Shown here: in pieces, positions 20,704-32,535 of the stretch
Position numbering within the stretch: the first letter of the stretch is position 1
How the letters are laid out: each line of letters starts with the position of its first letter
Assembly: GCF_001704415.2 (NCBI RefSeq)
Contig: NC_030827.1
Span: 42,846,271-42,910,270, forward strand
DNA: 64,000 bases
Reading direction: 5' to 3'
From: Capra hircus
Lineage: Eukaryota > Chordata > Mammalia > Artiodactyla > Bovidae
Made by a program: the position numbers and the translations under genes
Notes under the pieces: model-generated
What the model saw: the letters and a program-made list of their open reading frames with translations, nothing else
Told to the model about the DNA's origin: nothing
Database searches by the model: none

Positions 20704-23370
20704 ATAGAAATAATTTGATTGAATATGCTATGTTTATACCAAAGAATGCTATTCAGATGTTTAATTGAATGAGCAAGATCTATGTATATAAACAAAGATC
20801 ACAAATACAGAATTTTGTATATGAAAAAACAGTGGATCTTTAAATGACATTTGAATTAATATACCTTTCATAGAAACTCACATAGGTAAAGATGCTGAGA
20901 GTAGGAAGGATGTGATTCTGGTTAATTATTGGAGAGGAAGGAAACAAGATGGGGGATGGGCTATAATGAAAGCTTCAAATGAATGTTTTGCATAAAATTA
21001 TATTTGAAAAATATATACTAGGATTAAAAAGAAGTTCATTAAATTATTCTTTGTATATTTGTATTAGCTTTATGAATCCATGTGTACGTTAAAATAAGTT
21101 ATTTTCATTTGCATATGGAGAATAAATTCTCATTTTAATATATAATATTTTTAATGCTACATCACTAACTTTCCAAGATTAGAGAAATCATTGCCTATCT
21201 TATAACACTATGTTTTCATTTTTCCTTTTTAAATTTACAGTTTCAGTTGTAAAAGTTCACATTATCATCACAGTCATAGTTACAGTTCACTGTCGCATCC
21301 ATGTGAACTTCAGATAATGACTTTCTAAAGGAGGCACTGTAAGTCCTCTTTTATAAACAATATATTTGATGTTCTTAGAATTTAAAATATGTCCAAAGTC
21401 ACATAGCTAGCAAATATAAGAAATAAAACTTTCTTTTTATGAACAATAAAAAGAATGAAACAATGAAGCTCCATTGTTCTGCTCTAGGTCCTGTTCTTTT
21501 TATCACATATCACACCATCACTGACACACTTCCAAGCTGAAACACTGCATATGTTTCCCTTATTCCTGACTTTTATATCTGTTAAGATTAGTGTTTCATT
21601 CAGTTAATATACAATTTAAATACAATGAACACAGCAGTCTCATGTTTTGTATATAAATGCTGTAGAAATCCCAAAAGTACACATTAGTAAATGAAAGAAA
21701 GTAACATTAGGATTTTTATCTTGTTAATGGAATTATTATTAGTCACAGCAAAGCTAGTTTCCATGTTATTATCTGGTTCTGATTTCTGAATATCTTTACA
21801 GCTGTTGCAGTTTTGTTCCTCTTTTGGAAAAAAAAATATTGTGGTTAATTTTTATGTTAAAAGTCACAAACATTGTACCATCTCTAGGAATGGACGTGTT
21901 TCATGATTATAGAGCAGGCATCATCATTGGTTGATTTTCTAAAAAGGTAAAAGTATAAGAAAGCGTCAAGAAAAACTACAACAAACACATTTGACAAGAG
22001 GTTAAAAAATGTAACTGTACAGTCATTTAAATGGATGCTTCTTTCTTGTCTTCTCAGCCTATTGTCCCCATTCTTCATCTTGCAGTTTTTGTTATACTTG
22101 AATGATGAGCTCAAAACATGAAAAGCGGCTGTTTTCAACCTTTAGTAATGTTTCCCAACTCATTTCCCTGTTTGCCTGCAGACAACCTGCCAAAATCACC
22201 CTCTGCTGAATTGTGAAAAGATTGGGGTAACAGTCATGAGACCCAAAATGTGTTGCAGATAATTAGTAGATCAGATCATTGTCACAGCAGATACTTGGCT
22301 ACCCACACATTTCTATTTTTAAACCTCGTGTGTCACACCATGTGTATTCATTGTCTGTTTTAGTGTGAAGAGCACATCTCTGCATTTTATATAATAGAGC
22401 TGAGTTGAATGGGAAATTCCATTATTCTTTTGTTGTTTTGTACTGTCACTGGTTAACACATGAGATATACATATTTGGTGAGTAATTGAAGCCATCTTTG
22501 GCTTTTAAATAGCTTTAGAATTGGGAATTACATATTTTGCTAATTTCTAAATAATCCAACCACAGCAGTCTTTGTTTTCCAATAAGGCAGGAAACAAAAA
22601 ATCTCCTTAGATGATCATGTTTTTTTTCACACTAATTAGTTCCAACTAATTTGATTGGCAAGAATAGGGGTTCAGGAGATTAGTTCTTGAGTGGCACAAA
22701 ATAAATAAGGTGTTGTTTTTTTTTTTTTAGTGTAAGATAAGAAGTGATCAGTTGAAGTAAAAAAAAAAAGAGATTTGGGGATGACAGAAATGCTAGAATT
22801 ATTAGGGGGCTTTCCACCAGAATTGATCACAGAACAGCAGGTAGTAAGTTATCATCTAGTGATATGTTCTCTTGTGTGTGTGTTTTATACTCAACAGATG
22901 TACTCAACACTTGCCCATTTAATTTTCCCTTATTTCTTACGTGTTTCAATATCAAAGTAAATTTATCAGTTTATACAATATCAGTGCTCACAAAATATGA
23001 AAGTTGTATAATCACAATATAATGAACTCTAGTTGCTATAATATTATAATCAGAAATAACTTAGTCTTGAAAGATTGATAACATCAAAACTAGTCTTAAA
23101 ATTTGATAAAGCAGGAAAGCAGACACTTCCTCCTATAGCTAAGAAGAGTAACTTGGAGAAGTCCCCAAAACTCTAAAAGTTGTAGATTATCTGTAAAATG
23201 TGCACAAAACAACTGTTCTTCATGTCTGATATTATTCTTATCAGGTATAATTGAATCAATATACAGAAAACCTCTTTGCAATTGCTTAGATGTTTTGCAA
23301 GTGTTAGTCATTTTTATAATAATCTAAATTTTGAGCCTGGTTTATTATTTTTTTTATAAATCCACATTTA
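20704..23370. other. Repeat-poor AT-rich stretch
   Basis: About 2.7 kb without a recognised repeat or coding frame. Homopolymer runs of A and T occur at about 22,620 and 22,715-22,775. Nothing identifies an exon. Non-coding regulatory function is possible but not visible. Confidence 0.45.
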
Positions 23371-23640
23371 TTCATTTTTCAAAAATAAATGCCTGCTATA
23401 TTTCAAGTCTGTACTGTCCTAAGTACTGGGAAGATACCAATAAACAGAACAAACAGTAATTCCTGTCCTCATAGATGTTAAACATCAGTAAATTAAAGAA
23501 ACAGTAATAGTTAAAAGTTAAAAATGTCAGTTGGTGGTAAATGCTGTAGAGTAAAATAAATCAAAGGAATTGAGTTGTTTGTAGAATAATCTGAAGGAGG
23601 CGATGGCTTCAGCAGTGAGTGAGGGCCAAATTGTGTGTTG
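23371..23640. mobile_element. L2-like LINE fossil
   Basis: Carries the familiar L2 3' wording in diverged form: AAATGCCTGCTATATTTCAAG, CTAAGTACTGGGAAGATACC, AATAAACAGAACAAACAG, then TCCTGTCCTCATAGATGTTA. Very old, non-coding. Confidence 0.5.
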
Positions 23641-24861
23641 AAATACTGAAGTTTAAGAAAATGACCATTCTTGAATGGATGGTCTTTCATTACTAAATTA
23701 AGCCATGTGTATCATTTATCAATACCTCATAGAAAACCCAGATAAGTAGTTTGACACTTAAAACTATTTTTTTACTCCATTCTATTATATTTAGAATGAA
23801 ATTTTAAAACCATAATGTGTCCTTTCTCTTCACTTCTTTGTTGAACAGAGAATTATTAATATAAGAAAAATGAATGAAGTGTTTATACTGTGTAAGGTCA
23901 TGTGAGTGCAATATAATAAAAATTAATTTCATATTAAAAAATGCAAGGTATTTTTAGAAAAGTTCATCCAAAATGACACAATGCCCTTGAAAGCAAACAT
24001 GTTGAATTAGCCTCTCTCTCACATACATGCACAGGAGACAAATGGACCCTTCCTTAGCACAGGTACCATAGGAAATGGATTTGGAGTCAAAGACCTTATC
24101 TGCTAGCATTTCATTAGGGAAGGAAATCTGTAATTCCCTAATTAGGAGGAAAATTTCTAACTTCATTAGGGAGGGAAGGAAGGAAGGAAGGAGTACATTA
24201 CTAAACTGACCACAGTGTCTTAGGCGCAGCTGATTGCTTTGTGGATTCAAGATACTTTCTCAGAGACTGCATGTAAATTTCTGAGTCTTCTCAGAGTCTA
24301 CGCTTCAGTCATTCCAGAAGGATCATAAACTTGTCTGGGACCTAATTCTTATTGTAATAAAATTTTAAGGAAGAAAAAGTTCAACTGCATTGGAAATCTA
24401 TAAAATAAAAATTAAAGCAAAAAAATAGAATTGTCTTTTCAAAAATCTATTAACTCAGTTAAGATTAAACAGATCAATATACTGTACTATAATTTTGTTA
24501 TATGGGAAGGGTGCATTTTCCTATAATGTTAGTGATTATATTAGCTGATTCAACTTTTATAGAAATATATTCTGTTTTTTAAGACTATTCATTACTCCAG
24601 AATGACAGGAACTCTCTCTTATGCATGCATAAACACACACATGTTCATAAGAAAGACGATCACTCTGGATTAGATTATCTCATATTTCTGAGAAGCAAGT
24701 AGCTACATGATGTGAGAAAATATAGTATAATTTGGCTAACTGTTCCTGGTTGCCAAGTTCCTAAGGGGAGTACTCAACTCCTCATAGTACAAGATATGAA
24801 AAGTTGGGCCCTTCCAGGTTGGGAAAGCCCATTTACTTAATGCACAGTTCTATTATATTAA
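23641..24861. other. No gene; short GGAA array
   Basis: AT-rich sequence with a (GGAA)n run at 24173-24192. No recognisable frame or family. Confidence 0.4.
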
Positions 24862-25066
24862 GTGTAGGCAAACTACAGCTGTGGGCTAAATCTGAACCAC
24901 TGTTTGTGTTATAAATAAAGTTTTATTGGAGCACAGCCACATTAATTCATTTACATACTGTCTATGGCAACTTTTCAAAGTTGAGTAATTGCAACAGAGA
25001 CCATATATCTGGCAAAGTCTAAAATATTCACTATCTGATCCTTTATAGAAAAAGTTTGGCAACTCT
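24862..25066. mobile_element. hAT-like nonautonomous DNA transposon fossil
   Basis: A ~200-base element whose ends are inverted: GTAGGCAAACTAC at the left and AAAGTTTGGCAACTC at the right. It contains the well-known interior words AATAAAGTTTTATTGGAGCACAGCCAC and AGAGACCATAT. Common in mammals. The exact family name is uncertain. Confidence 0.6.
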
Positions 25067-25606
25067 TTCATATTATTGGCTTTCATTGAAATTCATGAAG
25101 ACGTTATAGTCTCGAATAATATATACCCTTACCAAGAATATTCACTGACATTTGAAGCATTCTTGAGCCAGAATGAACTCGAAACCCAAGAATGCTTATT
25201 ATTAGAAAAACCCCACCCTTGCTGAGGATGCGTCAAGTGTTTCAGTTTTCCAGCTACCCAGAAAACTCATTTCCACAGTCTCTCCTCTAACTCTAACTTA
25301 GTAACTGTTTCCACAAGGTCATCTTAACCAAAGACCAACCAAATATCTACCGATATATTGAGGGCTCCTCTCTTTGTCTATCACTTTCTTCCTCTGTTTC
25401 TATCTATATACTTATATACAAACAAATTATGGAAAATGCCTTTTGTTACAACAAATTCATCTCTACAAATTTATTATAAAGGCATATTTATGTACAATTT
25501 TGCTATAAGCTGTTCATTCATATATATATATATGAGAAATAATTTTAAGCGCTTAAAGATTGGTAAAATAAATTCTGTCACCATTATCTTGTAATTATAA
25601 TAAATT
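25067..25606. other. No gene or assigned repeat
   Basis: AT-rich sequence. A short frame at 25358-25594 shows no domain. Confidence 0.4.
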
Positions 25607-25894
25607 ACATATATATGTCGGAGAAGGCAGTGGCACCCCACTCCAGTACTCTTGCCTGGAAAATCCCATGGACAGAGGAGCCTGGTAGGCTGCAGTCCAT
25701 GGGGTCGCTAAGGGTCGGACACGACTGAGCAACTTCACTTTCACTTTGTACTTTCATGCATTGGAGAAGGAAATGGCAACCCACTCCAGTGTTCTTGCCT
25801 GGAGAATCCCAGGGGCGGGGGAGCCTGATGGGCTGCCGTCTATGGGGTCGCACAGTCGGACATGACTGAAGCGACTTACCAGCAGCAGCAGCAC

Positions 25895-25904
<10 letters not shown>
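25607..25904 (+). mobile_element. BovA2 SINE with perfect 12-bp target duplication
   Basis: Dimeric BovA2. Monomer 1 starts GGAGAAGGCAGTGGCACC at 25619, and monomer 2 starts GGAGAAGGAAATGGCAAC at about 25763. The tail is (AGC)n at 25881-25892. ACATATATATGT occurs exactly at 25607-25618 and 25893-25904 on both sides, a clear target-site duplication. This copy is close to consensus, so it is young. Confidence 0.95.

Positions 25905-25934
<30 letters not shown>
25903..25934. repeat. (TG)n microsatellite
   Basis: 32-base uninterrupted GT array beginning inside the right-hand target duplication of the BovA2. Its flank is unexpanded on the left side of the SINE. Confidence 0.95.
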
Positions 25935-25936
<2 letters not shown>

Positions 25937-26461
25937 ATAGTGCAAAATGGCAGAACTGTTTACTATGAGTATGTACAGACAATCCTTCACTTATAGTGGT
26001 CTGACTTACAGTTTTTCAGCATTATGATGGTGTGAAAGAAAGTGCATTCAATAGAAACCATACTTCTAATTCTGAATTTTTATCTTGTCTTAGGTTAGCA
26101 ATATATTGTAGTATCCTCTCTCATGATGCTGGGCAACAGCAGTGACAGCATAAGCCGCACCACCAGGAGGGTAAATAAAAGATACACTCACAACCATTCT
26201 GCACCTATGCAACCATTCTGTCTCACTTTCAGGTCAGTATTTAACAATTTACATGAGATAGTCAACAATTTATTATGTAACAGGCCTTGTGTTGGTAGGC
26301 TTTGCCTAATTGTGGGTTAATGTAAATATTCTGAGCATGTTTAAGGTAGGCTAGGCTAAGCTGTGATGTTTAGTGCCTTAGATGTATTAAATGCAAACTT
26401 ACAGTATTTTCAACTTACAATGATTTTATCTGGACATAACCTCACTATAAGTCAACCATGA
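25935..26461. other. No gene or assigned repeat
   Basis: Sequence with words such as CTTCACTTATAGTGGTCTGACTTACAG, which may come from an old repeat, but I cannot name it. No credible frame. Confidence 0.35.
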
Positions 26462-27236
26462 TCTGTAGAGGATCAGTCAGTTCAATTCAGTCACTCAGTC
26501 GTGTCTGACTATTTGCGACGCCATGAACTGTAGCACGCCAGGCCTCCCTTGTCCATCACGAACTCCCAGAGTTTACTCAGACTCACGTCCATTGAGTCGG
26601 TGATGCCATCCAACCATCTTATCCTCTGTTGTCCCCTTCTCTTCCTACCGTCAATTTTTCCCAGCATCAGGGTCTTTTCAAATGAGTCAGCTCTTCGCAT
26701 CAGGTGGCCAAAGTATTGGAGTTTCACCTTCAACATCAATCCTTCCAATGAACACCCAGGACTGATCTCCTTTAGAATGGACTGGTTGGATCTCCTTGCA
26801 GTCTAAGGGACTCTCAAGAGTCTTCTCCAACACCACAGTTCAAAAGCATCAATTCTCGGCATTCAGCTTTCTTCACAGTCCGACTCTCACATCCATACAT
26901 GACCACTGGAAAAACTATAGCCTTGACTGGACGACCTTAGTTGGCAAAGTAATGTCTCTGCTTTTTAATATGCTATCTAGGTTGGTCATAACTTTCCTTC
27001 CAAGGAGTAAGCATCTAATTTCGTGACTGCAGTCACCATCTACAGTGATTTTGGAGCCCAGAAGAATAAAGTCTGACACTGTTTCCACTGTTTCCCCATC
27101 TATTTGTCAAGAAGTTATGGGGCCGGATGCCATGATCTTCATTTTCTGAATGTTGAACTTTAAGCCAACTTTTTCACTCTCCTCTTTCATTTTCATCAAG
27201 AGGCTCTTTAGTTCTTCTTCACTTTCTGTAGAGGAT
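26462..27236 (-). mobile_element. BovB LINE with 12-bp target duplication
   Basis: Antisense, 5'-truncated BovB (~750 bases) bounded by TCTGTAGAGGAT at 26462-26473 and 27225-27236. Part of the right copy (TTCTG) could equally be BovB sequence, so microhomology at the 5' junction is possible. The reverse-transcriptase frame is broken; only short C-terminal pieces are open. Confidence 0.93.
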
Positions 27237-27689
27237 AATCACACTAAAAACTGTATTTGTATATAATGGAACACTATTTTAAAATATAATTGATGTTTTT
27301 TTCATTTTTGATAACTCTATTTTAATCCCTAGACCCTTTCCATAATTCAGACCAGGCTACAAGGTGAATACTTATTGCTTTAAGGAGAGAAAAGTGGAAG
27401 CATCTTATAAAAGTGATCAATCTTCCTTTAGCTTTTAAAATAGAGTTTTCAGATTCAACTGCCAAATAAGTAGTCCACAAAGCAAAGCAAATATGGTATG
27501 TCAGAACTAGAGGATTAAGGTAGGAAGATTTTCTGTAAATTACTGGACCAGAAGATCATAAAGCACAGCCTTGAAGACTCAGACTTAAGAAAATCACAGA
27601 ATAGGGATGGATAGATAAATGGTAGGATATAATCAAGATGGTAATGCTCTGCACTGGATTAAATGAAGTACTGCAAGTACTTAACATGT
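27237..27689. other. No gene or assigned repeat
   Basis: AT-rich unassigned sequence. Confidence 0.35.
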
Positions 27690-27850
27690 ATTAAGTTGTT
27701 GAATTCTTATGCAGTAGGTGCTTTATTAATACTGTTATTTTATAGATGAAAAAACTGAAGCACAGGAAGGTTAGGTGACTAGAACAAGGTTATAAACAGC
27801 TGGTAAATAGTGGAGCTGGTAGTTAATTCAGGAAGTCTGGCTCCAGAGAA
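27690..27850 (-). mobile_element. MIR SINE
   Basis: Reverse-oriented MIR core: TTATTTTATAGATGAAAAAACTGAAGCACAGG followed by GGTTAGGTGACTAGAACAAGG and CAGCTGGTAAATAGTGGAGC, the classic order read from the 3' half to the 5' half. Confidence 0.7.
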
Positions 27851-27900
27851 CATGTGGTATGGCTTCTCCAAAATGTAATCACATTTCTCTAGCTACAAAA

Positions 27901-27950
27901 GCAAAAAAAAAAAAAAAAAACAAAAAAGCAAAAAAACAAAAAACGAAAAA
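27901..27950. repeat. A-rich tract
   Basis: Run of about 20 A followed by interrupted A-rich text. It may be the tail of a lost retroposon, but no body is recognisable beside it. Confidence 0.7.
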
Positions 27951-28061
27951 GAGCTAGCCACTTGAAGGATAGAGGAAGAGAAAGAATTAGAACCAAAAAT
28001 GAGACCAAGAGAGACACTATTGGCGCATATAAGTCATTCTTTCTCCTCTTGCGCTTGAATT

Positions 28062-28135
28062 ATGCAGTGGACTGAATATTTGTGTCTCCCCCCAAATTCC
28101 TATGTTCAAACCTTAATCCTCAATATGATAGTGTT
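28062..28135 (+). mobile_element. Ancient mammalian repeat, left part
   Basis: GGACTGAATATTTGTGTCTCCCCCCAAATTCC and TATGTTCAAACCTTAATCC are the opening of a common old mammalian repeat, probably MaLR/LTR related. It is cut by the BovB at 28136 and continues after 29055. Confidence 0.6.
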
Positions 28136-29055
28136 CAGTTCATTTCAGTTCAGTCACTCAGTCATGTCTGACTCTTTGCGACCCCATGAATTGCAGCACG
28201 CCAGGCCTTCCTGTCCATCACCATCTCCTGGAGTTCACTCAGACTCACGTCCATAGAGTCGGTGATGCCATCCAACCATCTCATCCTCTGTCGTCCCCTT
28301 CTCCTCCTGCCACAAATTCCTTCCAGCATGAGTCTTTCCCAGTGAGTCAACTCTTCGCATGAGCTGGCCAAAGTACTGGAGTTTCAGCTTCAGCATCATT
28401 CCCTCCAAAGAAATCCCAGGGCTGATCTCCTTCAGAATGGACTGGTTGGATCTCCTTGCAGTCCAAGGGACTCTCAAGAGTCTTCAACACCACAGTTCAA
28501 AAGCATCAATTCTTCAGCTCTCAGCTTTCTTCACAGTCCAAGTCTCACATCCATACATGACCACTGGAAAAACCATAGCCTTGATTAGACGGACCTTTGT
28601 CGGCAAAGTAATGTCTCTGCTTTTCAATATCCTATCTAAGTAGGTCACAACTTTTCTTCCAAGGAGTAAGCATCTTTCATGGCTGCCATCACCATCTGCA
28701 GTGATTTTGGAGCCCAAAAAAATAAAGTCTGACACTGTTTCCACTGTTTCCCTATTTATTTCCCGTGAAGTGACGGGACCAGATGCCATGATCTTCATTT
28801 TCTGAATGTTGAGCTGTAAGCCAACTTTTTCACACTCCTCTTTCATTTTCATCAAGAGGCTTTTGAGTTCCTCTTCACTTTCTGCCATAAGGGTGGTGTC
28901 ATCTGCATATCTGAGGTTCTTGATATTTCTCCCGGCAATCTTTTTTCCAGCTTGTGCTTCTTCCAGCCCAGCGTTTCTCATGATGTACTCTGCATAGAAG
29001 TTAAATAAGCAGGGTGACAATATACAGCCTTGACATACTCCTTTTCCCATTTGGA
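28136..29055 (-). mobile_element. BovB LINE inserted in an ancient repeat
   Basis: Antisense BovB of ~920 bases from the CAGTTC tail to the CCCATTTGGA words in the reverse-transcriptase region. The host repeat resumes with TTTGGAGATGGGTAATTTG. TTTGGA could belong to either side, so the 5' junction shows 6-base microhomology, and no target duplication is seen. Confidence 0.9.
28514..29050 (-). pseudogene. BovB reverse-transcriptase fragment (178 codons)
   Basis: Truncated frame beginning at the conserved GVCQGCILSPCLFN motif (residues 4-17), with YADD at 48-51 and NIQKMKIMASGPV beyond. It ends at CETWTVKKAES when a frameshift moves the C-terminal part into another frame (28162-28477). Unlike the 303-codon copy, this one keeps the Gln of the QG motif. 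It lacks the endonuclease and N-terminal reverse-transcriptase motifs. Confidence 0.8.
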
Positions 29056-29352
29056 GATGGGTAATTTGATCTTGAGGATAGAACCTTCAAGATAGGATTG
29101 GTGCTCTTATCAATCTTAACAAATTGCTCTTAATAAATCAGAGAGAGCTTGCTTCCTGTTTCTCTACTTCTGTTAAGAGAGGACAGAGCAAGAAGGTGGC
29201 CATCAGCAAACCAGGAAGAAGTCTTTCACCAGAACCCAGCCATGCTATTGCCTTCATCTTGGACTTCCTAGGTTACAGAACCATGAGAAATGTCTGTTGT
29301 TTAAGTCATCCAGTTTGTGATAATTGTTACAGCAGCCCAAGCTGTCTAAGAC
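29056..29352 (+). mobile_element. Ancient mammalian repeat, right part
   Basis: Continues the repeat cut at 28135. Words in order: TTTGATCTTGAGGATAGAACC, GAGAGGACAGAGCAAGAAGG, AAACCAGGAAGAAG, ATCTTGGACTTCC, AGAACCATGAGAAAT and TACAGCAGCCCAAGCTGTCTAAGAC at the end. A 78-codon frame over it is accidental. Confidence 0.6.
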
Positions 29353-29689
29353 AAAAATAAAGTTTGGATTATAATGGGGCAAAGAAATTTCTATTCAAGG
29401 AACACATTTACTTATACCAGTAAAACCATGTATCTTCATTTCCTTCCATTGTCCTGGTTTTCACCTATTATTTTACTATTGTAATTATCAATAACACATC
29501 CTCTTTCTCTCAAAACCATCCCAGGTTAGACAGTATGTTATGTGGCTTTCCTCTTTATACATCAGTCACCATATGGAACTCAGGTAGGAGGCTGACCCAC
29601 TAGGCACCCTCCTCCAACAAGCAGAGTAGAACATAGAAATGGTGGTGGCAAAGGTTTATGCAGAATGAGAGTCCCAGATAGCCATCCCT

Positions 29690-30170
29690 CTATGTTAGCT
29701 ATCTATTGCTGCATTATAAACCATCCCACAACATAATGGATTAAAACAGCACAATTTGTTTAGCTCTTGACTCTGTGGCTCATGAATTTGGCCAGACCCC
29801 AGCTAGATTTACTCTTTCCTCTGCAATCATCTTCTAGTTCTAGCTGCTGATGGTAGGACCCTGGCTGTTCTAATATTCCTTACTCACATCTCTGGCAGTG
29901 TCTGTGGCAGCTGAGTTCACTACATATAGTTCCACCTCCTCTGGCAGGCTGGCATAGACTTGTGCACACAGTGATCTCAGCAAGGCCTGCAAGAGAGAAG
30001 ACACACCCCAACCTCTAGGTGCATTTCCAGCCTCTGCTGGAGCCATATTAGCTAATATTCTAATGGCCAAATGGAATGACATCACTGAGTCCAGAGTCAG
30101 CCTAGAAGGGTGCACAAAGTTGCATGGCAGGGGTATGTTACTAGAGCGAGGGGAGGGATCTGTAACATGT
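29690..30170 (-). mobile_element. Ancient mammalian repeat (family not assigned)
   Basis: Starts TGTTAGCTATCTATTGCTGCATTATAAACCATCCC and continues with ATGGATTAAAACAGCAC, typical of old dispersed mammalian repeats. The right edge is vague. Strand follows the usual library orientation and is uncertain. Confidence 0.4.
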
Positions 30171-30432
30171 TGGGATGGAGGAGTTAAGTAGTGACCATGT
30201 ACCTCACTACACGAGGTGGGAAGGTGAAGGAAGTAATTGCTGTCCCATTTGTCATGGAAATCATTTGCATCCTTGAGCAGAGGAACTGTTCAAAGTGGGA
30301 CCTGAGTGGGAGTTGAAGCGCAGGCCAAGGTGACAACCTAGTCAGCAACTGTACTCCATACCCTAGAGCTCTGTAGGAGAAATACCATGTGTTGCTTGTG
30401 ACAAAAGAACGTCAGCAGCAGATGCATCAGGG

Positions 30433-30481
30433 ATGCGCGCGTGCGTGCATGTGTGTACACACACAGAAACACACACACACT
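30433..30481. repeat. Alternating purine-pyrimidine tract
   Basis: 30433-30465 is an unbroken 33-base purine-pyrimidine alternation including GCGCGCGTGCGTGC and TGTGTGTACACACACA; a further (CA)n follows to 30481. Such sequence can adopt left-handed Z-DNA. Confidence 0.85.
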
Positions 30482-30555
30482 CAAATACTGTGCCTGTTGA
30501 GATCTCTCAGCTGATGGCTGTCTGTGTACAAGCTGGGGCCATCCTACCATGCCAT

Positions 30556-30805
30556 CTGTCTCAGTCCTCTTGGGTTGCTCCAAGAAAATACCACAGACCT
30601 AGTGGCTAATAAATAACAGGACAGTATTTCTCACAGTTTTAAGAGGCTGAAAGCCTGAGATCAGGTTGCGGACTTCTAGTTGTTTTCTTATAATCTAATT
30701 CCCTCTCAAAGGGCCCACCTTCCAATAGCATCACATTAGGAATTAGGTTTCAACATATGAATTGTTGAGGGGGTGGAATACAAACATTCAGAACACAATA
30801 GTATC
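30556..30805 (-). mobile_element. Ancient mammalian repeat, same family as 28062-29352
   Basis: Begins CTGTCTCAGTCCTCTTGGGTTGC, then TACCACAGACCTAGTGGCTAA, TTTCTCACAGTTTTAAGAGGCTG, GGGCCCACCTTCCAATAGCATCACATT and CAACATATGAATTG. It is the reverse of the repeat at 28062-29352, with a large internal loss. Confidence 0.55.
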
Positions 30806-31727
30806 CTATTATGGAGAGAAAAAAAGAAGCTGAAAATTTAAATGAATGAGAGTGAGCTAATGTAGAAGTGATTAAGTTAAATGAGAAATGTTTTGATCAT
30901 CATAAGATGGAAAACTGAAGTTTATTTTCCACTATAAATGTGAAAAGGGAGATTTGTAAATGAGTCCAGTTATGAAGTAAAATCATCTGTCTGTACCTCT
31001 AAGTAGTGACATTGATTTTTAAACTATACATATATTTTTATATACATATAAATAAATTAAAAGTGATATTCACCCACATGCTAAGAGTAGTAATCTTAGG
31101 TAGTAAGCTTATGGGTGACTTATAGTTCTTTAGTTTTTGTATATTCTCTACATACCCTCAAATGAACACATTATCAGCTTTGCAATAAGAGACAAATTTT
31201 GTTTTAGAATAGCTCTATTTGTGCTTTCGCCCATTCTGTGCTTGCTGAAGCTAGTTAATCTGAAAACTATTCCACCTTGAAGTGTTAATGAGCTAATAAG
31301 TCATTTCGGGGTGAGTTACTTTTCAAAACTGCTGAAATCATGTCTCTAAATGCACTTGTGTTCTATCTACTGATAGGGAGGACCTGGCTATCAGGGCTGT
31401 GACCTTATGTAAGAAAATATGGTAAAATATGCTTGCTGTCTACACAAATTCTTCTAAACATGTAATTAATTGAAATAGTCCCAAAGTTGGTAACTGTGCT
31501 TTGAATCCATTCATTTCTCTTTATGGAGCTTCTCTAGGACGTGGCTTAGTTGTTCATAAAGTAGCAAAAGAGTTCAAATTTACTTCCATTCATTCCCAGA
31601 AACTTTACTAGATGTTACTGTAGAGTTTAAAATCTGTTCAACTATTTGGAATTTGAAAAATATAAACTAAGCTGAGGAGAAATATGAATGAGAAACTTGC
31701 AATTAACTGCAATTAGAACAGTTATAG
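30806..31727. other. No gene or assigned repeat
   Basis: AT-rich, with a TATA-rich patch at about 31,025-31,050. Nothing coding. Confidence 0.4.
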
Positions 31728-31937
31728 AGCTTCCCAGGTGGCTCAGTGTTAAAGAATCTGCCTGCTAATACAGGAGCTGCAGGAGATGTGGGTTCAATCC
31801 CTGGACTGGGAACATTCCCTGGAGACAGAAATAGTAACCCATTCAGGTATTCTTGCCTGGGAAATCCCATGGGCAGAGTAGCCTGGCGGGTCACAATCCA
31901 TAGCGTCACAAAGAGTTGCACATGACTGAGAATGCAT
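31728..31937 (+). mobile_element. Bov-tA SINE
   Basis: Sense copy AGCTTCCCAGGTGGCTCAG through GGGTTCAATCCC (intact B-box) to AGTTGCACATGACTGAG. It has an apparent small internal duplication in the head (GCAGGAGATG after GGAGCT). Confidence 0.9.
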
Positions 31938-32131
31938 GTGCTGTGTGATAACATTTATAGGAATTCTTCAAAGTCCTATGGGGTAAAGATTACAGCTAAC
32001 TGTAACATTAGAAAAATCACATAGTGTACTGGCTGTGCAAAATACCAGTTGATGGCAATTTTAGCTTTTGGATTGATTGTCTCACACACTGGTGTCTGCA
32101 CATGTTTGCACATGAGGGTGTATACACACAG

Positions 32132-32161
<30 letters not shown>
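32132..32161. repeat. (CA)n microsatellite
   Basis: About 30 bases of uninterrupted AC, preceded by imperfect TACACACAGAC. A short Cys/Val frame over it is an artefact. Confidence 0.95.
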
Positions 32162-32162
<1 letters not shown>

Positions 32163-32535
32163 TACCACCAGTCATGAGGAAACAGAGAAAGAAGTAATCT
32201 GATTTTGATATTATTCTATTGCACCTGTATTTATTCATTTTCCTTGGGTTCTCAAAAAATTTCATTCCTGTTTCTTCCTTAATTCTTTTTACAAAATTAT
32301 TTTTCACTCATGAAATGCTTCTAGTAATTATTGACTGTTAAATGAAGGAGGTGATTTTGTGATTATCACATACCATATAAGATACAGTAGATTATATAAG
32401 ATACAGTAAATAATAAATAATTAAAATCATGAAAAATGCTGAGTTTGGAACATCAATTAGTTAAGACCAGCCACATAATTCAGAACCTGGTATATTAGTT
32501 AAAATGCTTTATGTCGCAAGTAATGATAACTCAAC

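Noticed and set aside
25605..25990. Minus-strand frames rich in Thr-His or His repeats
   Set aside because: They are translations of the BovA2 SINE and the TG array.
31976..32307. Cys-Val repeat protein
   Set aside because: Read-through of a (CA)n microsatellite; no start context or domain.
32375..32408. 15-bp tandem pair ATATAAGATACAGTA as a regulatory array
   Set aside because: Only two units in AT-rich DNA; chance slippage explains it.
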